A stretch of DNA of 27,975 nucleotides. Origin: DASULK01 sp036381835. Its GTDB lineage: Bacteria > Actinomycetota > Actinomycetes > Mycobacteriales > Micromonosporaceae. Within the stretch, counting starts at the first letter, position 1; each line of letters starts with the position of its first letter. The translations under genes and the position numbers were made by a program. Shown here piece after piece: positions 1 through 7,440 of this stretch. The notes beneath the pieces were generated by a model. It was not told the DNA's origin, searched no databases, and was given only the letters and a program-made list of their open reading frames with translations. The stretch lies in the NCBI GenBank assembly GCA_036381835.1, contig DASVCA010000107.1, forward strand, positions 1-27,975. Direction: 5' to 3'.

Positions 1-2
1 CG

Positions 3-119
3 GACGCCGGCAGCGGCGGAGGTCGCGGACAGCCGATCACCGTCTCCGTCAAAGACCTGGTTGTCTCCGACCGCGACCCTGGAAAGGGCTGCTCCGCGCT
101 GTACGCGCTACAGAGGTGA
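3..119 (+). CDS. C-terminal end of an unidentified protein (cut by window edge)
   Basis: Only the last 38 codons are inside the window, ending in TGA at 117-119. The peptide begins with a Gly/Ser-rich linker (DAGSGGGRGQ), followed by a short strand-rich tail (PITVSVKDLVVSD) with one cysteine. The frame shows typical high-GC codon use and is open from the window edge, and it ends about 60 bases before the convergent fumarase stop, which suits a real gene end. Too little is present to assign a family. No function is proposed. Confidence 0.5.
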   Translation, partial: DAGSGGGRGQPITVSVKDLVVSDRDPGKGCSALYALQR

Positions 120-176
120 CAACGCCCAAGATGACCCGAACGCCCCAACCTGGCCAGGCAAACCCGGCCGGACCGG

Positions 177-1844
177 TCAGCGGCGGCCGACGGTCAGCAC
201 CGGCTTGGTCGTCTCGGCGTAGAAGTCGTTGCCCTTGTCGTCCACCACGATGAACGCCGGGAAGTCCTCGACCTCGATCCGCCAGACCGCCTCCATGCCC
301 AGCTCCGGATACTCCAGAACCTCGACGCGCTTGATGCAGTCCTGGGCGAGCCGGGCCGCCGGGCCGCCGATCGAACCCAGGTAGAACCCGCCATGCTGCC
401 GACAGGAGCGGGTCACCTGCGGGGAACGGTTGCCCTTGGCGAGCATCACGTACGAGCCGCCCGCGGCCTGGAACTTCTCGACGTAGGCGTCCATCCGCCC
501 GGCGGTGGTCGGTCCGAACGAGCCGGAGGCGAACCCTTCCGGGGTCTTGGCCGGGCCGGCGTAGTAGACCGCGTGGTCGCGCAGGTACCACGGCATCGGT
601 TCGCCCGCGTCGAGCCGCTCGGCGATCTTGGCGTGGGCGATGTCCCGGGCGACGACCAGCGGGCCGGTGAGCGACAGGCGGGTCTTCACCGGATACTTCG
701 ACAGCTCCGCGCGGATCTCGTCCATCGGCCGGTTCAGGTCGATCCGGACGACCTCGTCGGCGCTGAGGTCGGTCTCGGTGATGTCGGGCAGGAACCGGGC
801 CGGGTCGGTCTCCAGCTTCTCCAGCCACACCCCGGACGGGGTGATCTTCGCGAGGGCCTGCCGGTCGGCGGAGCAGGAGACCGCGATGGCCACCGGGCAG
901 GAGGCGCCGTGGCGGGGCAGCCGGATCACCCGTACGTCGTGGCAGAAGTAGCGACCGCCGAACTGGGCGCCGATCCCGAACTGGCGGGTCATCTCCAGCA
1001 CCTCGGCCTCCAGCTCCAGGTCGCGGAAGCCGTGCCCGAGCATCGACCCGGCGGTGGGCAGGGTGTCCAGGTAGCGGGCGGAGGCCAGCTTGGCGGTCTT
1101 GAGCGCGTACTCCGCCGAGGTGCCGCCGATGACGATGGCCAGGTGGTACGGCGGGCAGGCCGAGGTGCCGATGCCCCGCAGCTTCTCCTCCAGGAACTGC
1201 ATCAGCCGCGTCGGGTTGAGCAGCGCCTTGGTCTCCTGGTACAGGAAGGACTTGTTGGCCGACCCGCCGCCCTTGGCCATGAAGAGGACCTTGTACGCGT
1301 CGGGGTGCCCGTCCGGGTCCTCGGCGTACAGCTCGATCTGGGCGGGCAGGTTGTTGCCGGTGTTGCGCTCCTCCCACATGCTCAGCGGGGCGAGCTGCGA
1401 GTACCGCAGGTTCAGCCTGGTGTACGCCAGGTAGACGCCCCGCGCGATGGCCTCCTCGTCACGGCCGTCGGTCAGCACGTGCCGGCCGCGCTTGCCCATG
1501 ACGATCGCGGTGCCGGTGTCCTGGCACATCGGCAGCACGCCACCCGCGGCGATGTTGGCGTTGCGCAGCAGGTCGAGCGCGACGAAGCGGTCGTTGGGCG
1601 ACGCTTCGGGGTCGTCGAGGATCGCCCGGAGCTGGGCGAGGTGCCCGGGTCGGAGAAAGTGGGCGATGTCGTGCATCGCCTCGGCGGTCAGCGTGGTGAG
1701 CACGTCGGGCTCGACGGTCAGGAACCGTCGGCCGCCGGGCCCGTTTACTACGTCGACCCCCTCGTCGGTGATCAGGCGATACTCGGTCGGGTCGTCGCCG
1801 AGGGGCAGCAGCGGAGAGAAGGCAAACGGGGCGGCACTGCTCAT
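177..1844 (-). CDS. fumA: Fumarate hydratase, class I (iron-sulphur type)
   Basis: This 555-residue protein is a class I, oxygen-sensitive [4Fe-4S] fumarase, interconverting fumarate and malate in the TCA cycle in the cytoplasm. The N-terminal alpha domain carries the CQDTGT motif (Cys107), a second cysteine lies in GTSACPPYH (Cys230) and a third in AVSCSADR (Cys324). The 94-residue gap between the second and third matches the three-cysteine cluster ligation known for this family. The C-terminal beta domain contains KTRLSLTGPLVVARD, the GPTTAGRMD stretch and the MLAKGNRS catalytic-region motif. Length is normal for single-chain class I enzymes. No Shine-Dalgarno is obvious before the ATG, but a TAGTCT hexamer ends 7 bases upstream, so a leaderless transcript is possible. 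A class II FumC would be unrelated in sequence. The gene can also consume fumarate released by fumarylacetoacetase further along the window. Confidence 0.95.
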   Translation of the reverse strand: MSSAAPFAFSPLLPLGDDPTEYRLITDEGVDVVNGPGGRRFLTVEPDVLTTLTAEAMHDIAHFLRPGHLAQLRAILDDPEASPNDRFVALDLLRNANIAAGGVLPMCQDTGTAIVMGKRGRHVLTDGRDEEAIARGVYLAYTRLNLRYSQLAPLSMWEERNTGNNLPAQIELYAEDPDGHPDAYKVLFMAKGGGSANKSFLYQETKALLNPTRLMQFLEEKLRGIGTSACPPYHLAIVIGGTSAEYALKTAKLASARYLDTLPTAGSMLGHGFRDLELEAEVLEMTRQFGIGAQFGGRYFCHDVRVIRLPRHGASCPVAIAVSCSADRQALAKITPSGVWLEKLETDPARFLPDITETDLSADEVVRIDLNRPMDEIRAELSKYPVKTRLSLTGPLVVARDIAHAKIAERLDAGEPMPWYLRDHAVYYAGPAKTPEGFASGSFGPTTAGRMDAYVEKFQAAGGSYVMLAKGNRSPQVTRSCRQHGGFYLGSIGGPAARLAQDCIKRVEVLEYPELGMEAVWRIEVEDFPAFIVVDDKGNDFYAETTKPVLTVGRR

Positions 1845-1893
1845 GAACGCAAGACTAAGCCAGGCTCGACGGCCGGCCGCAGCCGCTCACCCG

Positions 1894-3357
1894 TCACTTG
1901 GCGCCGCCCGGGTCCGGGCATTGCTCGTTCTTCGGTCCGGTGCAGGTCGGCGCCCCCGGGTTGCCGCCTCCGGCGGAGCTGCGGCCGTCGGTGCCGGACC
2001 CGTCCCCACGATCCCCGGTGCCTCCGTCCGTCGAATCGTCGCCGGGTGACCCGCCGAAACGGATGTAGGCGATGTCCCGACCCTCCCCGATGACCAGGCC
2101 GGCGGGCCCGACGGCGAGCACCTTCGCCGACGATCGCAGGTCGGCCAGCTCCCGCCCGGTCGCCGGCTCCAACGCCACGATCCGGTCGGGTTTCCGCTCG
2201 GTGACCACCGCGGCGTGGCGGGTCAGCGCCGCCCCGCTGTCCGGGTGTACGTCGCGCGTCCAGCGCACCCCCGCGCCGAGTTCGCGGCCGGTGACCTTCC
2301 GCCCGTCGGCTGCCCGCACGATCGCGTACCGGTCGTCGACCGCGAGTAGTTCCTCGCCCGGCTCGCCGACGAGCAGCGGCCTTCCGTCGTACGCCCGGAT
2401 CACGGTCTCCCGCAGGTCGGGGGCGATGCCGACGACGACGTTCCGACCGCCTTCGGGGTCGCGTCGCTGCACGCAGCCGGCCCGGTCGGCGGTGTTCAGG
2501 TTGAGCCCGGCGCGCTGCCAGATCCGTTGCCCGTTGGTCGGATCCCGCCCTTCGATGGCGAAGTAGCAGGTGCCGTCCCGGGGGATCGATCGGATGTGCA
2601 ACGCGCGGTCGCCGACGGCGACCACCCGTTCCCGCCGTCCCGGTTTCACCTCCTGCACGAGGCGGCCGTTCGCGGTGTCCACGAAGTACACCCGGCCGTC
2701 GACGGGGAACCCGAGGATCCCGGGCAGCGGCTCGGGCCCTCCGGCGTCCTCGGCGACCCGTTTCGTGGTCATCCGGCGGGTGCCGAGCAGTCTCGGGTTG
2801 TCGGCGAAGAACGTGGCGGTGACGCCCGGCAGGGCGGCGGTCCACAGGGGTGTGGAGCCACGCGGCGCCCAGGCGGTGATCGTGCAGTCGTTCGGTTCGT
2901 GGCAGGTGGCGTCGAGTACGGCGTCGCGGTAGGTCCAGACGGCCACCGCCGACTCGTCGCGTCGGCGTACCGCGCCGGTCTGCGGGTCGAGCACCTCGTA
3001 GCCGTGCACCAGAAGCTTGCCGACCACGACGACCGGGTCCCGCTCCCCGCCGGCGACCGCCGCCCAGTCCGCTTTGCGCTCCCACAGTTGTAGGCCGGTG
3101 GCGAGGCTGCGGGCTTCCACGGTCGTGCGGTGTTCGACGATGACCGTGTCACCGGCGATCGTCACGCTCTGCGGGGTGCCGCCGAGGCGCTGCTGCCAGG
3201 TCGCGTCCGGCCGGGACAGCGGATCGCTCTGGTTTGCCCAGTCCCACAGGTTCGGGAAGGGGTTCCACAGGCCGGTCGCGACGAGCACGATCACGATGAT
3301 CAGCACGAAGGCGAAATAGCACTTCACGCAGGGTCCATCGGCTCGATTGCTCGCCAC
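1894..3357 (-). CDS. Membrane-anchored PQQ-like beta-propeller protein
   Basis: About 487 residues with one N-terminal transmembrane helix (CYFAFVLIIVIVLVATGLW) and no signal cleavage site. A long extracytoplasmic region then shows repeated strand-turn units of the PQQ/WD-like propeller type: ATGLQLWERKADW, DPQTGAVRRRDES, PTNGQRIWQRAG, ATGRELADLRSS. The C-terminus is a Gly/Ser/Asp-rich tail ending with two cysteines. Such proteins are common in actinomycetes as cell-surface proteins of unknown role; no catalytic residues are visible. The start is uncertain: the frame is open to a TTG at 3396 overlapping the Lrp gene end. I chose GTG at 3357; GTG at 3327, directly before the helix and preceded by a weak GGA, is equally possible. 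It follows the Lrp gene closely and could be co-transcribed with it. Confidence 0.7.
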   Translation of the reverse strand: MASNRADGPCVKCYFAFVLIIVIVLVATGLWNPFPNLWDWANQSDPLSRPDATWQQRLGGTPQSVTIAGDTVIVEHRTTVEARSLATGLQLWERKADWAAVAGGERDPVVVVGKLLVHGYEVLDPQTGAVRRRDESAVAVWTYRDAVLDATCHEPNDCTITAWAPRGSTPLWTAALPGVTATFFADNPRLLGTRRMTTKRVAEDAGGPEPLPGILGFPVDGRVYFVDTANGRLVQEVKPGRRERVVAVGDRALHIRSIPRDGTCYFAIEGRDPTNGQRIWQRAGLNLNTADRAGCVQRRDPEGGRNVVVGIAPDLRETVIRAYDGRPLLVGEPGEELLAVDDRYAIVRAADGRKVTGRELGAGVRWTRDVHPDSGAALTRHAAVVTERKPDRIVALEPATGRELADLRSSAKVLAVGPAGLVIGEGRDIAYIRFGGSPGDDSTDGGTGDRGDGSGTDGRSSAGGGNPGAPTCTGPKNEQCPDPGGAK

Positions 3358-3392
3358 CCGGCTACGGTAACGAAGGGCCCGGCCACCGGGCG

Positions 3393-3962
3393 TCAACGCG
3401 GTGCGGTGTCATGCCCTTTTTGCGGGCGGGCCGCTTTGGGGGACGCGCTGGCCGAGCGGACCAGCGGCAGCACCCGGTAGGGGATCTGTTCGGCCAGCGC
3501 GATGATGGACGAGGCGCGCACGATGCCCTCGTACGCGACGATCTGGTCGATGACCCGCTGCAGGTCGGCGTTGGAGCGTGCGACGACCCGGCAGAGCAGG
3601 TCGTGCGAGCCGGTGATGGTGTACGCCTCCAGCACCTCGGGGATCTGCGCGAGGTAGCCGGCGACCCGCTCGTGGCCGTACCGCTGACTGATCTCCAGGC
3701 TGACGAACGATGTGACGTTGAAGCCGATCGCGGCGGGCGAGATGTCGGGGCCGAAGCCGCGGATCACCCCGCGGGCGATCAGCTTGTCCAGTCGCGCCTG
3801 GACGGTGCCCCGTGCCACGCCGAGCCGTCGGGAGCACTCCAGCACCCCGATCCGCGGCTCGGCCGCGAGCAGGCCGATCAGTCGGGCGTCCAGGGCGTCC
3901 AGCGGCGGGCCGGGGCGGTCCTGCTCGTGGTCGCCGGACGTCGACCGGTTCGGCTCTCCCAT
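3393..3962 (-). CDS. Lrp/AsnC-family transcriptional regulator
   Basis: About 189 residues. Residues ~22-70 form the AsnC-type winged HTH (LDALDARLIGLLAAEPRIGVLECSRRL, then GVARGTVQARLDKLIARGVIRGF). Residues ~80-165 form the ligand-binding RAM domain with the typical SFVSLEIS strand and the TGSHDLLCRVVARSNADLQRVID segment. The protein is somewhat longer than average Lrp because of a polar N-terminal extension and a charged C-terminal tail. It is transcribed divergently from hpd, and the shared intergenic region holds two palindromes. By location and family it is the likely regulator of hpd, with an aromatic amino acid or keto acid as a plausible effector (inference). ATG at 3962 was chosen; GTG at 3968 is the alternative. 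Confidence 0.9.
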   Translation of the reverse strand: MGEPNRSTSGDHEQDRPGPPLDALDARLIGLLAAEPRIGVLECSRRLGVARGTVQARLDKLIARGVIRGFGPDISPAAIGFNVTSFVSLEISQRYGHERVAGYLAQIPEVLEAYTITGSHDLLCRVVARSNADLQRVIDQIVAYEGIVRASSIIALAEQIPYRVLPLVRSASASPKAARPQKGHDTAPR

Positions 3963-4015
3963 GGGCACCCATCATGCCGGATCGCCGGGCGGCGCAGCCC
4001 GGACGCGGCCGAGGG

Positions 4016-4065
4016 TGGTCAAACTGACCAGCTAACACCCGCAGACACCATGATCTTTGCGCAAA
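4016..4065. promoter_or_regulatory. Candidate operator sites between the Lrp gene and hpd
   Basis: The ~200-base divergent intergenic region contains a perfect inverted repeat TGGTC-N5-GACCA at 4016-4030 and a perfect palindrome TTTGCGCAAA at 4056-4065, centred about 37 bases apart. The second lies inside a wider TGA...TCA framed dyad. Lrp-family proteins bind 13-15 bp dyads, often as several phased sites in their own divergent promoter, so these are good candidates for the adjacent regulator. Binding itself is inferred. Confidence 0.45.
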
Positions 4066-4169
4066 CTGCTCAGGTTTCACTGGGCTGATTGCCCACTTCA
4101 AGGCGGTCAGGTGATGCTCATCGGAAGGGCCCCCGCGGCCCACGGAGCGGACGGAGGGAGTGCAAGCCC

Positions 4170-5375
4170 ATGACCAGTGCGATCGAACGACCGCAGGCTA
4201 TGGACGAGGTGGACATCGACCGGTTGGTCGGCGCGGTCGACCACGACATCTCGCGCGACCCGTTCCCCGTGAAGGGCATCGACCACGTCGTCTTCATGGT
4301 GGGCAACGCCAAGCAGGCCGCCCACTACTACTCCACCGCCTTCGGCATGACCTGCGTCGCCTACCGCGGCCCGGAGTACGGCTACCGCGACTACGCCGAG
4401 TACCTGCTGACCAGCGGTTCGACCCGGTTCCTCATCCGTGGGGCGGTACGCCCGGACGCCGCCGGCGTGGCGCACGTCGCCAAGCACAGCGACGGGGTGA
4501 CCGACATCGCGCTCGAGGTGCCGGACGTCGACGCCGCCTACAAGTACGCCGTGTCGCAGGGCGCGACCGGTCTGGACGAGCCGCGCGACGTCAGCGACGA
4601 CAACGGCACGGTCCGGGTCGCGGCGATCGCCACGTACGGTGAGACCCGGCACACCCTGATCGACCGGTCCCGCTACAGCGGGCCGTTCCTGCCCGGCTTC
4701 GTCGCCCGCGGGCCGATCGTGGACCGCCGGCCGATGATCGAGGCGGGCCTGCAGCCGAAGCGGTTCTTCCAGGCCATCGACCACATCGTCGGCAACGTCG
4801 AGCTCGGCAAGATGGACGAGTGGGTGGCGTTCTACCACCGGGTGATGGGCTTCACCAACATGGCCGAGTTCATCGGCGACGACATCGCCACCGAGTACTC
4901 GGCGCTGATGAGCAAGGTGGTCGCCAACGGCACCCGGAAGGTGAAGTTCCCGCTGAACGAGCCGGCGATCTCCAAGCGCAAGTCGCAGATCGACGAGTAC
5001 CTGGAGTTCTACCAGGGGCCGGGGGTGCAGCACATCGCCCTGGCCACCAACGACATCCTGGCCAGTGTCGACGCGATGCGCGCCGCCGGCGTCGAGTTCC
5101 TCGACACCCCTGACGCCTACTACGACGACCCGGAGCTGCGCGCCCGCATCGGTGAGGTCCGGGTGCCGATCGAGGAGTTGAAGGCCCGCCGCATCCTGGT
5201 CGACCGGGACGAGGACGGCTACCTGCTGCAGATCTTCACCAAGCCCGTGCAGGACCGGCCGACCGTCTTCTTCGAGCTCATCGAGCGGCACGGCTCGCTC
5301 GGCTTCGGCAAGGGCAACTTCAAGGCGCTGTTCGAGTCGATCGAACGGGAGCAGGCCCGCCGCGGCAACCTGTGA
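4170..5375 (+). CDS. hpd: 4-hydroxyphenylpyruvate dioxygenase
   Basis: 401 residues, normal family length. It converts 4-hydroxyphenylpyruvate to homogentisate using Fe(II) and O2, the entry step of tyrosine degradation via homogentisate. Two vicinal-oxygen-chelate domains are visible: the N-terminal one around IDHVVFMVGN (residues 37-46) and the catalytic C-terminal one from AIDHIVGNV. The iron ligands are His205 (IDHIVGN), His288 (GVQHIAL) and Glu369 (VFFELIER). The conserved C-terminal gate helix region HGSLGFGKGNFKALFESIEREQ is intact. The start was set at ATG 4170 because a strong GGAGGGAG site lies at 4153-4160 with correct spacing; the frame is open further upstream. It is divergent from the Lrp/AsnC gene. 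hmgA and fahA, the next steps, are 4-6 kb downstream rather than in the same operon. Confidence 0.97.
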   Translation: MTSAIERPQAMDEVDIDRLVGAVDHDISRDPFPVKGIDHVVFMVGNAKQAAHYYSTAFGMTCVAYRGPEYGYRDYAEYLLTSGSTRFLIRGAVRPDAAGVAHVAKHSDGVTDIALEVPDVDAAYKYAVSQGATGLDEPRDVSDDNGTVRVAAIATYGETRHTLIDRSRYSGPFLPGFVARGPIVDRRPMIEAGLQPKRFFQAIDHIVGNVELGKMDEWVAFYHRVMGFTNMAEFIGDDIATEYSALMSKVVANGTRKVKFPLNEPAISKRKSQIDEYLEFYQGPGVQHIALATNDILASVDAMRAAGVEFLDTPDAYYDDPELRARIGEVRVPIEELKARRILVDRDEDGYLLQIFTKPVQDRPTVFFELIERHGSLGFGKGNFKALFESIEREQARRGNL

Positions 5376-5412
5376 GCGCGTTCGGCGCAGACGGCGAGGC
5401 GACCGCCGGGGT

Positions 5413-5438
5413 CCGCCGCCCGCGGATCCCGGCGGCGG
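5413..5438 (+). terminator. Hairpin after hpd
   Basis: CCGCCGCC at 5413-5420 pairs with GGCGGCGG at 5431-5438 across a 10-base loop, 38 bases after the hpd stop and followed by CTTAA. There is no T tract, as is usual for high-GC actinobacteria. It separates hpd from the next plus-strand gene. Confidence 0.45.
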
Positions 5439-5486
5439 CTTAACCGTGCCGAGGCCCGTACCCGACGCAGTGGATAAGGTTCCAGC

Positions 5487-6323
5487 GTGAGCGTTGCACC
5501 CGGCTGGTATCCCGATCCCGCCGACCCGTCCACCCAGCGCTACTGGGACGGTGAGGGCTGGGTCGGGGATCCGCTGCCGGTCGACGCCACCCCGCCGCCC
5601 GGTCCCCCGCCGACGGCTCCCCCACCGGCGGTTGGACCGCCGACGGCCCCCGCAGCGGCGGTTGAACCGCCGCCACCCGGCCCCCGACCGCCGTACCACC
5701 ACTGGGCTCCGCCCCGGCCGCACGGCATGGCGCTGGCGCCGCTCGGCGCCCGACTGGTCGCCCGGCTGATCGACATCGCCGTGGTGTTCGGTCTGAACGT
5801 CATCGCCAACGGCTGGTTCGTGTGGCGGTACATGCAGGAGGTCGGTCCGCTGCTCGCCGAGGCGGGGCGGCGGATGCTGGTCCGCGACCCGTCCACGGAG
5901 GGGCTGCCCGAGCCGGACCCGAGCACCGGCAACCTGCTGCTGACCATCCTCCTGGTCGCGGCCGCGGTGTGGTTCGCGTACGAGGTGCCGTCGATCGCCG
6001 ACCACGGCCAGACGCTCGGTAAGCGGGTGATGCGGATCAAGGTGGTCTCGCTGACCGACGATCCGCGACTCACCTTCGGCCGTTCGCTGCGCCGTTGGAA
6101 CACCCTCGGCCTGCCTGTCCTACTGTGGTCCTGCGGCGTCGGTTTCGTGCTGCAGCTGATCGACTGCATGCTGCCCTTGTTCGACCGGCCGTTCCGGCAG
6201 GCCCTGCACGACAAGCAGGCGCAGACCGTCGTCGTGCAGGTACCGGCGACCCCGGTCGTGCCCACGCAGTCGCCCACCGACACAGCCACCCACATTCCCG
6301 GAGGTTCAGATGACCGGCCCTGA
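5487..6323 (+). CDS. RDD-family membrane protein with N-terminal DUF2510-like domain
   Basis: 278 residues. Residues 1-30 (APGWYPDPADPSTQRYWDGEGW) match the small tryptophan/tyrosine-rich DUF2510 module. It is followed by a Pro/Ala-rich linker (residues ~33-78) and an RDD domain. Transmembrane segments lie near 88-112 (containing RLIDIAVV, the Arg-Asp of the family), 149-166 and 205-230, with QTLGKRVMRIKVV and the FDRPFRQALHDKQAQTVVV tail typical of RDD proteins. Function is unknown for most RDD proteins; ion transport has been shown for some members only. The GTG at 5487 opens directly at the DUF2510 motif with only a weak upstream AAGG. Its last 14 bases overlap the aminotransferase start, so the two genes are likely translationally coupled. 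Confidence 0.85.
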   Translation: MSVAPGWYPDPADPSTQRYWDGEGWVGDPLPVDATPPPGPPPTAPPPAVGPPTAPAAAVEPPPPGPRPPYHHWAPPRPHGMALAPLGARLVARLIDIAVVFGLNVIANGWFVWRYMQEVGPLLAEAGRRMLVRDPSTEGLPEPDPSTGNLLLTILLVAAAVWFAYEVPSIADHGQTLGKRVMRIKVVSLTDDPRLTFGRSLRRWNTLGLPVLLWSCGVGFVLQLIDCMLPLFDRPFRQALHDKQAQTVVVQVPATPVVPTQSPTDTATHIPGGSDDRP

Positions 6324-7410
6324 CCGCCGCCCCCTCGGCCTGACCCGCCGCGACCTGGAGGCGCTGCCCAACTACGTGCCGGGCCGCAGTCCCGCGGACC
6401 TGGCCCGCGAGCTCGGTCTGCCGGAGGCGATCAAGCTCGCCAGCAACGAGGTCCCGTACGGCCCGCTGCCCGGCGTGGTCGAGGCGGTCGCCGAAGCGGC
6501 CGCCACCACCCACCGCTACCCGGACATGGGGGTTCTGGCGTTGCGGCAGGCGCTCGCCGAGCGGTACGGGGTGTCGCCGGAGCGGGTCGCCACCGGGTGC
6601 GGCTCGGTGGCGTTGGCCGAGCACCTGGTACGGGCGACCTGCCTGCCCGGTGACGAGATCGTCTACTCGTGGCGTTCCTTCGAGGCGTACCCGATCATCG
6701 CGGCGACCAGCGCGGCGACCAGCGTGCAGGTGCCCAACGACGAGCGGCACGGCCACGACCTGGCGGCGATGGCGGCGGCGGTGACCGAGCGGACCCGGCT
6801 GATCCTGGTGTGCAACCCGAACAACCCGACGGGCACCAGCGTGCGCAAGGCGGAACTGGACCGTTTCCTCGACGAGGTGCCGGACGACGTGCTGGTGGTG
6901 CTGGACGAGGCGTACCGCGAGTTCGTCACGGATCCGGACGTGCCGGACGGGCTGGAGGCGTACGGCGACCGCCCCAACGTGGTGGTGCTGCGGACCATGT
7001 CGAAGGCGTGGGGGCTGGCCGGGCTGCGTATCGGGTTCCTGGTCGCGCATCCGGAGGTGGCTGCCGCGGTGCGTAAGGTGGTGACCCCGTTCTCCACCAG
7101 CGCCACCGCCCAGGCTGCCGCGCTCGCCGCGCTCAAGCAGGAGGAGGAGGTTCGGCGTCGGTGCGCCCAGGTCGTGGCGGAACGTGACCGGGTGGGTGAG
7201 GCGTTGCGCAAGCTGGTGCCGGACGTGCCGGACTGCCAGGCCAACTTCGTCTGGCTGCCGCTTGGGGACCGGTCGGCGGCGTTCGCCGCGGCTTGCGAGT
7301 CGCGCGGGGTGATCGTGCGGCCGTTCCAGGGCGACGGGGTGCGGGTGACCATCGGCACGCCGGCCGAGAACGACGCCTTCCTGGCCGCCGCCGAGGCCGC
7401 CCTCGCCTGA
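6310..7410 (+). CDS. Histidinol-phosphate / aromatic amino acid aminotransferase (HisC-like)
   Basis: 366-residue fold-type I PLP aminotransferase. Visible motifs are the N-terminal IKLASNEVPYGPLP, the CNPNNPTGT cofactor motif (168-176), LDEAYREF (Asp199, Tyr202), the Schiff-base lysine in TMSKAWGLAGLRIGF (Lys232) and its phosphate-binding Arg240. A GGAGG Shine-Dalgarno lies at 6300-6304. Sequence alone does not separate histidinol-phosphate aminotransferase from the closely related aromatic (phenylalanine/tyrosine) aminotransferase. No other his gene is nearby, while hpd is 0.9 kb upstream, so a role in making aromatic keto acids such as 4-hydroxyphenylpyruvate is a reasonable inference. It overlaps the RDD gene by 14 bases. 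Confidence 0.88.
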   Translation: MTGPDRRPLGLTRRDLEALPNYVPGRSPADLARELGLPEAIKLASNEVPYGPLPGVVEAVAEAAATTHRYPDMGVLALRQALAERYGVSPERVATGCGSVALAEHLVRATCLPGDEIVYSWRSFEAYPIIAATSAATSVQVPNDERHGHDLAAMAAAVTERTRLILVCNPNNPTGTSVRKAELDRFLDEVPDDVLVVLDEAYREFVTDPDVPDGLEAYGDRPNVVVLRTMSKAWGLAGLRIGFLVAHPEVAAAVRKVVTPFSTSATAQAAALAALKQEEEVRRRCAQVVAERDRVGEALRKLVPDVPDCQANFVWLPLGDRSAAFAAACESRGVIVRPFQGDGVRVTIGTPAENDAFLAAAEAALA

Positions 7411-7415
7411 GCGGG

Positions 7416-7435
7416 CGGCCGGCCCCGGCCGGCTG
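7416..7435. terminator. Hairpin between convergent genes
   Basis: A 7-bp GC stem with one G-T pair (7416-7422 with 7429-7435, 6-base loop) fills the 30-base gap between the aminotransferase stop and the convergent beta-propeller gene stop. The position suggests a bidirectional terminator. Confidence 0.4.
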
Positions 7436-7440
7436 GGCGG

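Noticed and set aside
49..1377. Minus-strand 442-codon frame overlapping fumarase, and the plus-strand 566-codon frame 393-2093
   Set aside because: Both are low-complexity Arg/Gly/Pro-rich and overlap a fumarase with intact cluster cysteines.
5600..5690. GGCGGTT-N-ACCGCC-like palindromes in the RDD gene as operators
   Set aside because: They lie in the Pro/Ala-rich linker coding sequence and arise from repeated Pro, Ala and Gly codons.
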